A DNA stretch of 64,000 nt, taken from contig NZ_QDFZ01000016.1 of NCBI RefSeq assembly GCF_003347605.1, forward strand, positions 18,408 to 82,407. Reading direction: 5' to 3'. Shown here one piece after another: positions 24,601-31,452 of the stretch (its first letter is position 1; every line of letters begins with the position of its first letter). The notes under the pieces are model-generated. The model searched no databases and had not been told where the DNA came from. It saw only the letters and a list, made by a program, of their open reading frames with translations. Both the position numbers and the translations under genes were made by a program. The DNA comes from Chryseobacterium sp. KLBC 52. Its GTDB lineage: Bacteria > Bacteroidota > Bacteroidia > Flavobacteriales > Weeksellaceae.

Positions 24601-26205
24601 CAGTTGACCATCAAATCAGGAGATTTCAGAGAGACAATGATTCTTCCGTTTAAAGTAGAAGAAAAAGGATTTCTCCATCAGTTTTCCATCATTAATAATA
24701 AAACAGAAGATCTCAAAATCAATATTCCTGAGTATATCAATGGAAGCCTGTATTCATCCTATTATCTATTTGAAAGTACAGCGCTGAAGATGTTTGGAGA
24801 TATAGAACAGCTGAAAAAAGAACCTTATGGATGTTTTGAACAGCTTTCTTCTACTGTGTATCCTAACATTTTTATCCTTGATTATTTAAAATCAAATAAA
24901 AAAATAGACACCGCAACTGAAAATCTGGTGATAAAAAACCTGAAAAAAGGCTTCCAGAAGCTGCTGAGTTATAAAAATAAAGACGGAGGTTTCGGATATT
25001 TCAGCTCCGCAGAATCAGATGTCGCCCTTTCAGCATTTGCGTTATTGGAATTTATGGAATTGAAGAAGTACGTGAATCCGGATGCTAAGCTCATCCAGGG
25101 ACTTTCCTCATTTATTTTGTCGAAAAAGAATGCAAACGGATTATTCGAAGTAAGAAAACCCTATGAGTCCCAAAAAGATTTTTCTGAATTTTCCTGGTCG
25201 AGAAATATGTATGTAGTATATGCTTTATCCAAACTTGGATTTAAAAATGACATTGAAGATTCCTTTCAGGTAACACTCAAAAGAGCTTTAGCTACAAAAG
25301 ATTCTTATCAGTTGGCTTTACTTGCTAATGCGGCAGCACATCTTGGGAAACAAAAAGAATATGACGATCTGATAAACATTCTGGACAAACAATATGAAAC
25401 AAAGAAGGTAAAATCTGAAGTTACTTTTACAGGTTCATGGGGAATGTCTGCAGATGCAGAAACACTTTCGTTATATATAATGGCGCTTCAGAAAGATGAG
25501 AAACTCAATCAGTTGAAAATTGCTGAAGCAGTTGATCAGCTTATTGGTTTGAATGGCTATTTCGGATTCGGATCTACACAAGCCACAACACTGGCAATCC
25601 AGGTATTATCTGATTTTTTCTCTAAAAATGATAAGCTGTATAGATCTGAAAAGCCGGTGATCACCATTAATAAAGCACAAACCTTACCTATGATAAGTAC
25701 TTCATCAGCATTTAAAGCCGGAGAAAATACGATTAATATTCATTATCCAAATAAAAATGGACTGCCTTATAAGCTGGAATATCAATATTATACGCTTCAG
25801 GCTCCGGAAAGCAAGGATATTCCACTTACCATGGAGACCAACTTAAAATCCGGAATGTCAAAAATAGGGGAGATTAAGAGAATGACCATTACTGTAAAAA
25901 ATAAAATAAACGGTGAGCTGCCGATGACCATAGCCAAAATTGGTATACCAGCAGGACTGACGCTGCAAAATGCTTTACTGAAGGATATGGTTGATAAAAA
26001 ACAGGTTTCTTACTATGAGATTTTTGACAATTATCTGGTTTTATACTGGGAACATTTCAATGCTGAGGAAACAAAGACTATTAATCTTGATCTCAAAGTA
26101 GAATTTGCCGGAACGTATACAGGGAAATCTAGCAATGTATATCTGTATTATATGCCGGAAGCAAAATATTGGAATCAAGGAATTACAACCAGTATTGAAC
26201 CTTAA
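21685..26205 (+). CDS. Alpha-2-macroglobulin family protein with inserted CarboxypepD_reg-like and TonB plug module
   Basis: 1506 residues, signal peptide to about residue 24 (SVKGQ). An MG2 domain starts near 36 (TYIQTNHVFYKPGEQMYFKI), with further MG domains to ~520. Residues ~538-608 are a carboxypeptidase-regulatory-like domain (NTIYGVVEDENKKPVKADVF). Residues ~666-787 are a SusC-type plug (SIEEVIVVGYGVKKD, GLVVTSAGQPGAGEQINIRG, LFIVDGIPVEN, VLKDAAATAVYGSRAVNGVV). The A2M core resumes at ~840 (YREALYWNPVVETDKNGKAKV), with a thioester motif C1050-F-E-Q in an alpha-toroid domain and a C-terminal receptor-binding-like domain. The plug occupies the place where A2M proteins carry the protease bait region. 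It is coupled to the plugless barrel gene by a 3-bp gap and is predicted in the periplasm or outer membrane. Function is inferred only. Confidence 0.88.
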   Translation: MNLKFISTYIILLCLLLSAFSVKGQQPFQDFEKEKTYIQTNHVFYKPGEQMYFKIYVVKGNNNLPVEESRVVNFEITDPAGSIVKKLKYEITNGYARGDFYFAEDMKGGIYKIRAFTNWMQNEEGKNTFEKEITLQKIVSPRILMKLDFPKKGYGPGDEVSADFSMRSLSNLPIPFYEADYTVMHNGETISEGKLITDKEGKKLLTFKLPEVLKSSDALLNIKVNFDGFTESISRNIPVVLNNLDVKFLPEGGTFVNGIEQNIAFKILDEFEKPVDAVLAVYNQNHEKIKEISAYNFGMGNFRFTPKIGETYYAKVLKPENITQTFNLPVAKNEGLVLNIRNENKNLNVTIVSTREKTITLLGSFRGKDVYSKIISLKKGMNSLKISEKDFPTGICRFTVLENSMPIAERIVFANKVNQLNIKVTPVKQHYLPREKVMLNIETTDENNKPVPANLGISVVDDKLWTYADDKQNHIISWLLMDSELKGKIEKPQFYFDKKEEKADKSLDLVMLTNGYRYFEPIPEIVKSNKYKYLPEKKNTIYGVVEDENKKPVKADVFLLDTYNKKILKQAVAENGKFYFSDLNANNSYKIIAKSFQPKHQLKIRILSYNLDINPLVKQKLTHIDVEEIVKEAERKEEIKKENRNNTSQLNHPGRSKTDTISRNKSIEEVIVVGYGVKKDQLTVASTTVSSSMEMQNASVTSLLSGKVAGLVVTSAGQPGAGEQINIRGTASITNKNPLFIVDGIPVENFNTTINPNDINSITVLKDAAATAVYGSRAVNGVVIVNSSKNRKSEISFDITPKSYLAIQTLPYGNLISYAGAREFVYPEYKSTNTSYRFDYREALYWNPVVETDKNGKAKVEFYNSDANSTFRIMTEGISASGLVGRDETTYAAQSLISIDAKIPQYLTRTDQITIPVVIKNNSPETRKMTMDVIVPNHVKLISSDSLITLKPLESGRLFVRIQTDEIVNSNIQLTIKSGDFRETMILPFKVEEKGFLHQFSIINNKTEDLKINIPEYINGSLYSSYYLFESTALKMFGDIEQLKKEPYGCFEQLSSTVYPNIFILDYLKSNKKIDTATENLVIKNLKKGFQKLLSYKNKDGGFGYFSSAESDVALSAFALLEFMELKKYVNPDAKLIQGLSSFILSKKNANGLFEVRKPYESQKDFSEFSWSRNMYVVYALSKLGFKNDIEDSFQVTLKRALATKDSYQLALLANAAAHLGKQKEYDDLINILDKQYETKKVKSEVTFTGSWGMSADAETLSLYIMALQKDEKLNQLKIAEAVDQLIGLNGYFGFGSTQATTLAIQVLSDFFSKNDKLYRSEKPVITINKAQTLPMISTSSAFKAGENTINIHYPNKNGLPYKLEYQYYTLQAPESKDIPLTMETNLKSGMSKIGEIKRMTITVKNKINGELPMTIAKIGIPAGLTLQNALLKDMVDKKQVSYYEIFDNYLVLYWEHFNAEETKTINLDLKVEFAGTYTGKSSNVYLYYMPEAKYWNQGITTSIEP

Positions 26206-26232
26206 TTTTTATCAACTGAAACAGGCATCTAT

Positions 26233-26269
26233 TGATCCTTGTCAAGGTTTTAAACCTTGACAAGGATCA
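26233..26269. repeat. Perfect 18-bp palindromic repeat (CCTTGTCAAGGTTT family)
   Basis: Arms 26233-26250 and 26252-26269 are perfect inverted copies (TGATCCTTGTCAAGGTTT and its complement) around one base. It may terminate the macroglobulin transcript (followed by ATAAAAAATCTTT). The CCTTGTCAAGGTTT...AAACCTTGACAAGG sequence is, as I recall it, a dispersed repeat in Chryseobacterium-type genomes. Confidence 0.7.
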
Positions 26270-26306
26270 TAAAAAATCTTTCTAAAAGAAATAACCTTTT
26301 AAAATT

Positions 26307-26330
26307 AATTTTCAAAAATTATTGAAAATT
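26307..26330. promoter_or_regulatory. 24-bp dyad operator candidate, copy 1
   Basis: AATTTTCAA-AAATTA-TTGAAAATT, perfect 9-bp arms. The right arm contains the TTG that serves as -33 element of the regulator promoter. A 22-of-24 copy lies at 27626-27649. Autorepression by the GbsR-type regulator is inferred. Confidence 0.65.
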
Positions 26331-26351
26331 CAAAAAATATAATTATATTTG
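26322..26351 (+). promoter_or_regulatory. Promoter of the GbsR-type regulator gene
   Basis: TTG at 26322-26324, a 19-bp spacer, then TATATTTG at 26344-26351, a textbook Bacteroidota -33/-7 pair. The leader to ATG 26378 is about 20 nt. The -33 element is inside the operator dyad, which fits repression by occlusion. Confidence 0.75.
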
Positions 26352-26377
26352 TTACAGAAATTAAAAAAGGAAACAAG

Positions 26378-26881
26378 ATGCAACTTTCAGAAGCAAAAGA
26401 AAAATACATTCAAACCTGGGGAACCTTTGCTACCAATTGGGGAATCAACCGTACGATGGCACAGGTGCATGCATTGCTTCTGGCGAGCGGAAAACCTCTT
26501 TCTACGGATGAAGTCATGGAACAGCTGGAGATTTCAAGAGGAAATGCTAATATGAATTTACGTGCTCTGATAGACTGGGGCATCGTGAAAAAAGAATTTG
26601 TAAAAGGCGACCGCAAAGAGTATTTCGTAGCAGAAAAAGATGTATGGTATCTGTTCAAACAAATTACCAAAGAAAGAAGAAAAAGAGAGATTGAACCTGT
26701 CATTTCCTTTCTTGAAGAATTAAAAAATATTGAGGATAGAGACTCCGAAGAAGCTCAGGAATTTATCAAGCTGATGAACGATTTCAGCTCTGTCACCGGA
26801 AAAATCAACAATATCATGGATCTGGCGATAAAAAGTGATGACCACTGGCTGGTAGGGAAGATTACCAATCTGTTGAAATAA
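26378..26881 (+). CDS. GbsR/MarR family transcriptional regulator
   Basis: 167 residues. The winged helix is near residues 25-85 (NRTMAQVHALLLASGKPLSTDEVMEQLEISRGNANMNLRALIDWG, split by helix turns; then a wing GDRKEYFVAEKD). The C-terminal helices (EPVISFLEELKNIED, FIKLMNDFSSVTGKI) are for dimerisation. GbsR-type repressors control osmoprotectant or membrane-related genes in other bacteria; the ligand here is unknown. The ATG at 26378 fits the promoter at 26322-26351, and the dyad overlapping it suggests autoregulation. The lipoprotein gene follows after 11 bp. Confidence 0.92.
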   Translation: MQLSEAKEKYIQTWGTFATNWGINRTMAQVHALLLASGKPLSTDEVMEQLEISRGNANMNLRALIDWGIVKKEFVKGDRKEYFVAEKDVWYLFKQITKERRKREIEPVISFLEELKNIEDRDSEEAQEFIKLMNDFSSVTGKINNIMDLAIKSDDHWLVGKITNLLK

Positions 26882-26892
26882 ATTTTCAAAAA

Positions 26893-27588
26893 ATGAGAAA
26901 TCTTTTGTTACTATGTCTTTTAACTCTGATGATGAGCTGTCAGAAAAATGTAATGGCAAATTTCGATATTCATATAGAAAACTCTGATAAATATGATAAT
27001 GGACGTCACGATTTGTACAAAATTGAAATCTATAAGGATGAGAAGATTTTCAAAATTCTAGAACCTGAAGGGTATGCTCTTTTCTTAAATTCCAATATAA
27101 AATTTGACAGTTTAAAAGAAGGAAAGTATTCATTTGTTTATGAAAATCTTTTTGGAGAAACCATAAAAAAAGAAATAAAAGTTGATGAATCTAAAACATA
27201 CAGAGTTAGTATTAATCCTGATTATTTATTAAAAAGAAATAAAAAAGCTGTTTTTGAAAATCTAAAAGACTCGGAAGCAAAATTGGTATTTCAATCAAGA
27301 GGATGTTTTCATCAGGGTAAAGATTCAATAATCATCATTAATAAGGGAAAGAATTACTTTCTCCGCCTGAAAAATGGTAGTTTGAAAATTTTAGATAAAG
27401 AAGCATGGGCGTATTTGGTAAAAACGGAAAATATAATAAGAGAAATTCCTAAAGATGGAGAGTGTACCACAAGAGATGAATATATTTTCTGTCATAAAGG
27501 AAAATCAGATACCATTAATGACACTACCTGTAGATTTTCTACCTGGTATACACTGAAAGACTATTTAAAAAAGAATAAGCTACAATAA
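26893..27588 (+). CDS. Lipoprotein of unknown function
   Basis: 231 residues with a lipoprotein signal peptide (MRNLLLLCLLTLMMSC, Cys16). The mature part starts with a short beta-rich domain (NFDIHIENSDKYDNGRHDLYKIEIY), followed by a Lys-rich region. The C-terminal part has four cysteines (GCFHQG, GECTTRD, YIFCHKG, TTCRFS). No family is recognised. It lies 11 bp behind the GbsR-type regulator gene and is probably in its transcript. A weak hairpin (GGAT-gaaa-ATCC then TTTTTT, about 27598-27616) may end it. Confidence 0.7.
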   Translation: MRNLLLLCLLTLMMSCQKNVMANFDIHIENSDKYDNGRHDLYKIEIYKDEKIFKILEPEGYALFLNSNIKFDSLKEGKYSFVYENLFGETIKKEIKVDESKTYRVSINPDYLLKRNKKAVFENLKDSEAKLVFQSRGCFHQGKDSIIIINKGKNYFLRLKNGSLKILDKEAWAYLVKTENIIREIPKDGECTTRDEYIFCHKGKSDTINDTTCRFSTWYTLKDYLKKNKLQ

Positions 27589-27625
27589 AATAAAACTGGA
27601 TGAAAATCCTTTTTTATTTCAATCT

Positions 27626-27649
27626 AATTTTCAAAAATTACTGAAAATA
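27626..27649. promoter_or_regulatory. 24-bp dyad operator candidate, copy 2
   Basis: AATTTTCAA-AAATTA-CTGAAAATA, identical to copy 1 at 22 of 24 positions. It lies 94 bp before the membrane-protein gene at 27743. TAATTATG at 27662-27669, 18 bp after its right-arm TG, resembles a -7 box with one mismatch. This places the 27743-31402 genes under the same regulator, by inference. Confidence 0.6.
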
Positions 27650-27742
27650 TAAAATTAATAATAATTATGAAAAATTTAATCATTCACTTATTCCTGATAA
27701 TTTATTTCAGACGAAAAAGATCACTTTAAAACCATTGCTGCC

Positions 27743-28105
27743 ATGAAAACATTTGCAAAATATGATTATTACATTCAGTTATTCTTTATAATAATTGGGC
27801 CTCAGGCTTTTATATTTGGTGGTTTGTCTGGATTTGTTCTGTTTTATTTTATAGTAGGAATTCCTCAATTGGTAAGTTTCCTGATCAAACTGTTTTTCAA
27901 AACAAAAAAGTCAGCATTGTATATCGCGTATGGAATTGTAATAGTACCGGTCTGGATTATTGTAACCATCTTGTTTACAGAGAAACACATCAATGATTTT
28001 TTTGGATATGTTTTAATGGCTGCTCTTTTATATAGCCCTGTGATGGCAGCGGCGTATGTCTATGACTGTTACACTACTTATGAACCTTATAAATCACAAT
28101 TATGA
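27743..28105 (+). CDS. Small integral membrane protein
   Basis: 120 residues with four hydrophobic segments: about 10-40, 42-52, 60-80 and 88-110 (YDYYIQLFFIIIGPQAFIFGG, PQLVSFLIKLFF, ALYIAYGIVIVPVWIIVTILF, VLMAALLYSPVMAAAYVY). No catalytic residues or family are recognised. Its stop overlaps the ATG of the DCC thiol oxidoreductase gene by 4 bp (ATGA), so the two are translationally coupled. It lies downstream of operator copy 2. Confidence 0.75.
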   Translation: MKTFAKYDYYIQLFFIIIGPQAFIFGGLSGFVLFYFIVGIPQLVSFLIKLFFKTKKSALYIAYGIVIVPVWIIVTILFTEKHINDFFGYVLMAALLYSPVMAAAYVYDCYTTYEPYKSQL

Positions 28106-28926
28106 AAACGCTCAAAAACCACACATTAATCTACGACGATGAATGTCCTATGTGTAATCTCTACTCCAAAGGTTTTACAAAATGCGGAATGCTGGATGAA
28201 AAGGGAAGAGAAGCCTTTACAGAAATCACATTGAGAAATAAAAGTCTGATAGATTTCAACCGTGCAAAAAATGAGATTGCATTGGTAGATCATAACAGAA
28301 ACCAAGTTGTATATGGATTAGACAGTCTGCTTCTCATCATTGGAAACTCTTTTCCGTTGTTGGAGAAAATAGCAAGAAAGAAGCCTCTGTATTGGCTTTT
28401 TAAAAAACTGTATTCCTTCGTCTCTTACAACCGGAAACAGATCATTCCTTCTCAAATAGACGATACAGAGCAATCCTGTGTGCCGGATTTTAACATGAAA
28501 TACAGAATTGCATACATCGGTTTTGTTGTTATTTTTTCGGCATATATCTTAAGTATATTTTCTGGTAAACTGAACTTGAATTTAGAGAGGAATTTCGTGA
28601 GAGAATTTGCCGTTTGCCTTGGTCAGATCCTTTGGCAGACTATCTTTTTAAAAGCTTATCTCAAAGATAAAATCTGGGATTATCTCGGAAATATGATGAC
28701 TGTTTCTTTAATCGGAACTTTACTGTTAATTCCTGCGCTGATGACCAGTTTTACTCCTGTTTTTTATATGATATATTTTGGAATTGTAGTAGTGATCATG
28801 TTTCTGGAACATATCAGAAGGTGCAGAATATTAAAGCTGAATTATCTTCCTACCATTTCCTGGATATTATTTAGAATAACAGCGCTAACAATCATTATTC
28901 TGACCACTTTTGGAATTAAAATATAA
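28102..28926 (+). CDS. DCC (DUF393) thiol-disulfide oxidoreductase family protein with membrane tail
   Basis: 274 residues. The N-terminal ~125 residues are the DCC/DUF393 domain: LIYDDECPMCNLYSKGF with the CxxC pair Cys15 and Cys18, then LVDHNRNQVVYGLDSLLLI. The remaining part has four to five hydrophobic segments (for example IGFVVIFSAYILSIFSG and VFYMIYFGIVVVIMFL) that anchor it in the inner membrane. The domain has a thioredoxin-like fold and is named for its conserved DxxCxxC; its physiological substrate is not established. It overlaps the preceding gene and is followed by SRPBCC, YqjF and TIGR01777 genes. Confidence 0.86.
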   Translation: MKTLKNHTLIYDDECPMCNLYSKGFTKCGMLDEKGREAFTEITLRNKSLIDFNRAKNEIALVDHNRNQVVYGLDSLLLIIGNSFPLLEKIARKKPLYWLFKKLYSFVSYNRKQIIPSQIDDTEQSCVPDFNMKYRIAYIGFVVIFSAYILSIFSGKLNLNLERNFVREFAVCLGQILWQTIFLKAYLKDKIWDYLGNMMTVSLIGTLLLIPALMTSFTPVFYMIYFGIVVVIMFLEHIRRCRILKLNYLPTISWILFRITALTIIILTTFGIKI

Positions 28927-28946
28927 CAAGCTAAAACGTTTTAGAA

Positions 28947-29423
28947 ATGTCAACCATCTATTTAAATACAGTCATCAAAGCAGATATTCACTATGTTTTT
29001 GATCTGGCAAGAAATATTGATCTTCATCAACAGTCAACCTCAAAGTCTCATGAAAAAGCCATTGCAGGACGTACTTCTGGATTGATTGAAGAAAACGAAA
29101 CCGTAACCTGGCGGGCAAAACATCTAGGAGTTTATCAAAATCTCACCACGAAAATTATCAGCATGGAAAAACCGTTTCAGTTTATTGATGTCATGCAGAA
29201 AGGAGCCTTCAAATCTATGCGTCACCGACATATTTTTAAATCTGTAAACGGAAATACGTTGATGACAGATATTTTCGAATTTGAATCTCCGCTGGGCATT
29301 TTAGGGAAATTATTTAACTCAATTTTTCTTAAAGGATATCTAAGGAAATTTTTACTCAGAAGAAATGAAATGATCAAAACTATTGCAGAATCTTCTGTTC
29401 GTGAAGGAATTGCGATTTTTTAA
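28947..29423 (+). CDS. SRPBCC family protein (ligand-binding / cell division inhibitor-like)
   Basis: 158 residues with the START-like SRPBCC fold: opening STIYLNTVIKADIHYVFDLARN, middle ENETVTWRAKHLGVYQNLTTKI, and MRHRHIFKSVNGNTLMTDIFEFESPLG near the end. It closely resembles the SRPBCC proteins that occur next to TIGR01777-type epimerases, sometimes called cell division inhibitors, in which a small hydrophobic ligand is presumed. It starts 20 bp after the DCC gene and ends 16 bp before the YqjF gene, consistent with one operon. Confidence 0.87.
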   Translation: MSTIYLNTVIKADIHYVFDLARNIDLHQQSTSKSHEKAIAGRTSGLIEENETVTWRAKHLGVYQNLTTKIISMEKPFQFIDVMQKGAFKSMRHRHIFKSVNGNTLMTDIFEFESPLGILGKLFNSIFLKGYLRKFLLRRNEMIKTIAESSVREGIAIF

Positions 29424-29439
29424 CCTTAAAAACAGCGTT

Positions 29440-30144
29440 ATGAACTTTTTAAAAGCAGAATGGCGAAAGCTGGCTATCATCAATTACGAAATCAATCCTG
29501 AAGTTTTGCTGCCCTATCTTCCAAAAGGAACAGAACTCGATTTTTATAAAGGCAAATGCTATGTAAGCCTCGTAGGATTCATGTTTTTAAATACCAGACT
29601 ATTGGGAGTTCCTATCCCTTTTCACCGGAATTTTGAAGAAGTGAATCTAAGGTTTTACGTAAAGAAAAAAGAAAAAGGCATCTGGAAGAGAGGAGTAGTT
29701 TTTATCAAAGAGATTGTTCCTAAACCTGCATTAAGTCTGGTCGCCAATTCTATTTATAAAGAAAATTATCATACCATGCCGATGAAAAATCAGATGGAAA
29801 AAGGAGAGGATGAACTGCTGATCCGTTATTCATGGAAGGATAAAAACTGGCATTCTATTCAGATTAAGTCTGAAAATACAGCAAAACCAATGGAAGAAAA
29901 CTCAGAATTTGAATTCATCACAGAACACTATTTTGGCTTTACAAAAAAGGAAAATACAACCTCCGAATACGAAGTATGTCATCCGAAATGGGAATGCTAC
30001 AGTGTAAAAGAATATGAGTTGGAAGTAGATTTTCAAAAAATATACGGCAATGATTTTGAATGCCTGAACCATCAGAAACCTCTTTCCGTAATGCTTGCCG
30101 AAGGCTCAGAAATTGAGGTCAAAACCAAGAAATACATCAGCTGA
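29440..30144 (+). CDS. YqjF family protein (DUF2071)
   Basis: 234 residues from ATG 29440 (MNFLKAEWRKLAIINYEINPEVLLPYLPKG). An in-frame start at 29383 would overlap the SRPBCC gene and lacks the conserved beginning. The DUF2071 signature is seen in PYLPKGTELDFYKGKCYVSLVGFMF and in VNLRFYVKK followed by GVVFIKEIVPKPALSLVAN. The family has a lipocalin/acetoacetate-decarboxylase-like barrel and no established function. It sits between the SRPBCC gene and the TIGR01777 epimerase gene, separated from the latter by a 125-bp tandem repeat. Confidence 0.86.
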   Translation: MNFLKAEWRKLAIINYEINPEVLLPYLPKGTELDFYKGKCYVSLVGFMFLNTRLLGVPIPFHRNFEEVNLRFYVKKKEKGIWKRGVVFIKEIVPKPALSLVANSIYKENYHTMPMKNQMEKGEDELLIRYSWKDKNWHSIQIKSENTAKPMEENSEFEFITEHYFGFTKKENTTSEYEVCHPKWECYSVKEYELEVDFQKIYGNDFECLNHQKPLSVMLAEGSEIEVKTKKYIS

Positions 30145-30181
30145 AAAATGAAGAGATTAAAACATCTTGTTTACTCATAAA

Positions 30182-30460
30182 CATCTGTGAAAATCTGTGT
30201 CATCTATGGGCAAAAAACACTATCCGATAATAGCTGCGACAAATTATTTTAAACACAAATATCCCCAATATTTTCACAAATAAACACAAGGAAAATACAA
30301 CATAATCATCTGTGAAAATCTGCGAAATCTATGGGCAAAAAACACTATCCGATAATAGCTGCGACAAATTATTTTAAACACAAATATCACCAATACTTTC
30401 ACAAATAAACACAAGGAAAATACAATATAATCATCTGTGAAAATCTGCGAAATCTGTGGG
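30182..30460. repeat. 125-bp tandem repeat, about 2.2 copies
   Basis: CATCTGTGAAAATCTG starts at 30182, 30307 and 30432, exactly 125 bp apart. The first two units are nearly identical through CACTATCCGATAATAGCTGC and CACAAATAAACACAAGG, and the third is truncated after AATCTGTGGG. A diverged start of the same unit recurs at 63952. This fills most of the 358-bp gap 30145-30502. No gene is seen in it. Confidence 0.9.
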
Positions 30461-30502
30461 AAAACCTTAAACCTTAAACTCAAAACTTTAAACTTCAAAA
30501 CA

Positions 30503-31402
30503 ATGAAAATAATCATAGCCGGAGGCACAGGATTTCTCGGTGAAAACTTAGAAAAATACTTTACAGAAAAAGGAAATCAGGTCTGTATTTTTACCCGCAA
30601 TCCTCAACGTAAAAACGAAATCTATTGGGATGCCCAAACGATAGGTGAATGGAAAAACAGCCTTGAAAAAGCAGATGTTTTGATCAACCTGACAGGGAAA
30701 TCTGTGGATTGCCGTTATCATGAGAAAAATAAACAGGAGATCTATTCTTCAAGAATCAACAGTACAAGAATACTGCAGGAAGCCGTAGACCAATGTGCTG
30801 AAAAACCAAAAATATGGTTGAATGCAAGTTCTGCAACCATTTATGTTCATTCCGAAAACCATCTCAATACAGAAGAAAACGGAATTATCGGAGACGATTT
30901 TTCTATGAATATCTGCAAGAGCTGGGAGAAAGAATTTTTTGCAGTTAAAAATGAAGAAATACGAAAAGTTGCCCTTCGTACTTCTATTGTCCTTGGAAAT
31001 AATGGCGGTGCTTTTCCAAAACTGAAAATGATTACAAAACTGGGGTTAGGTGGAAAACAGGGAAGAGGAAATCAGATGGTAAGCTGGATTCATATTGAAG
31101 ATTTCTGTAGAGCAGTGGATTGGCTTATTCAGGATCAGAATCTTTCAGGAACAGTGAATATAACCGCTCCGACTCCTCTTTCCAATCAAAACATGATGAA
31201 AAAACTGAGACATAAAATGAAAGTTCCTTTTGGGCTCAATGCCCCTGTATGGCAATTGGAAATTGCCTCCCTATTCCTGAATACAGAAACAGAATTATTA
31301 TTAAAAAGCAGAAACGTTTACCCTGATAAACTTATTAAAAGCGGATTTCAGTTTTCATATCCCACATTTGATGAAGTGATTCTTAATCTCTTGGAATCCT
31401 AA
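30503..31402 (+). CDS. TIGR01777 family NAD(P)-binding epimerase/oxidoreductase (YfcH-like)
   Basis: 299 residues from ATG 30503 (MKIIIAGGTGFLGENLEKYF). An upstream in-frame start at 30437 falls within the tandem repeat and is rejected. The Rossmann motif is GGTGFLG. LINLTGKSVDCRY and YSSRINSTRIL, SSATIYVHS and VSWIHIEDFCRAVDWLI are family landmarks. The DUF1731-type C-terminus ends FSYPTFDEVILNLL. These SDR-like proteins often accompany SRPBCC proteins. Substrate is unknown. Confidence 0.92.
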   Translation: MKIIIAGGTGFLGENLEKYFTEKGNQVCIFTRNPQRKNEIYWDAQTIGEWKNSLEKADVLINLTGKSVDCRYHEKNKQEIYSSRINSTRILQEAVDQCAEKPKIWLNASSATIYVHSENHLNTEENGIIGDDFSMNICKSWEKEFFAVKNEEIRKVALRTSIVLGNNGGAFPKLKMITKLGLGGKQGRGNQMVSWIHIEDFCRAVDWLIQDQNLSGTVNITAPTPLSNQNMMKKLRHKMKVPFGLNAPVWQLEIASLFLNTETELLLKSRNVYPDKLIKSGFQFSYPTFDEVILNLLES

Positions 31403-31452
31403 TGTTTGCGGGTTTCCCAAAGGATAATTAAATTAGCAGAAAACTATTCCTT

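Noticed and set aside
27667..27729. 20-codon frame after operator copy 2
   Set aside because: Its ATG overlaps the likely -7 region, so it is probably not transcribed as a peptide gene.
30182..30460. Possible CRISPR-like array
   Set aside because: Only 2.2 long units of 125 bp with no unique spacers; a simple tandem duplication.
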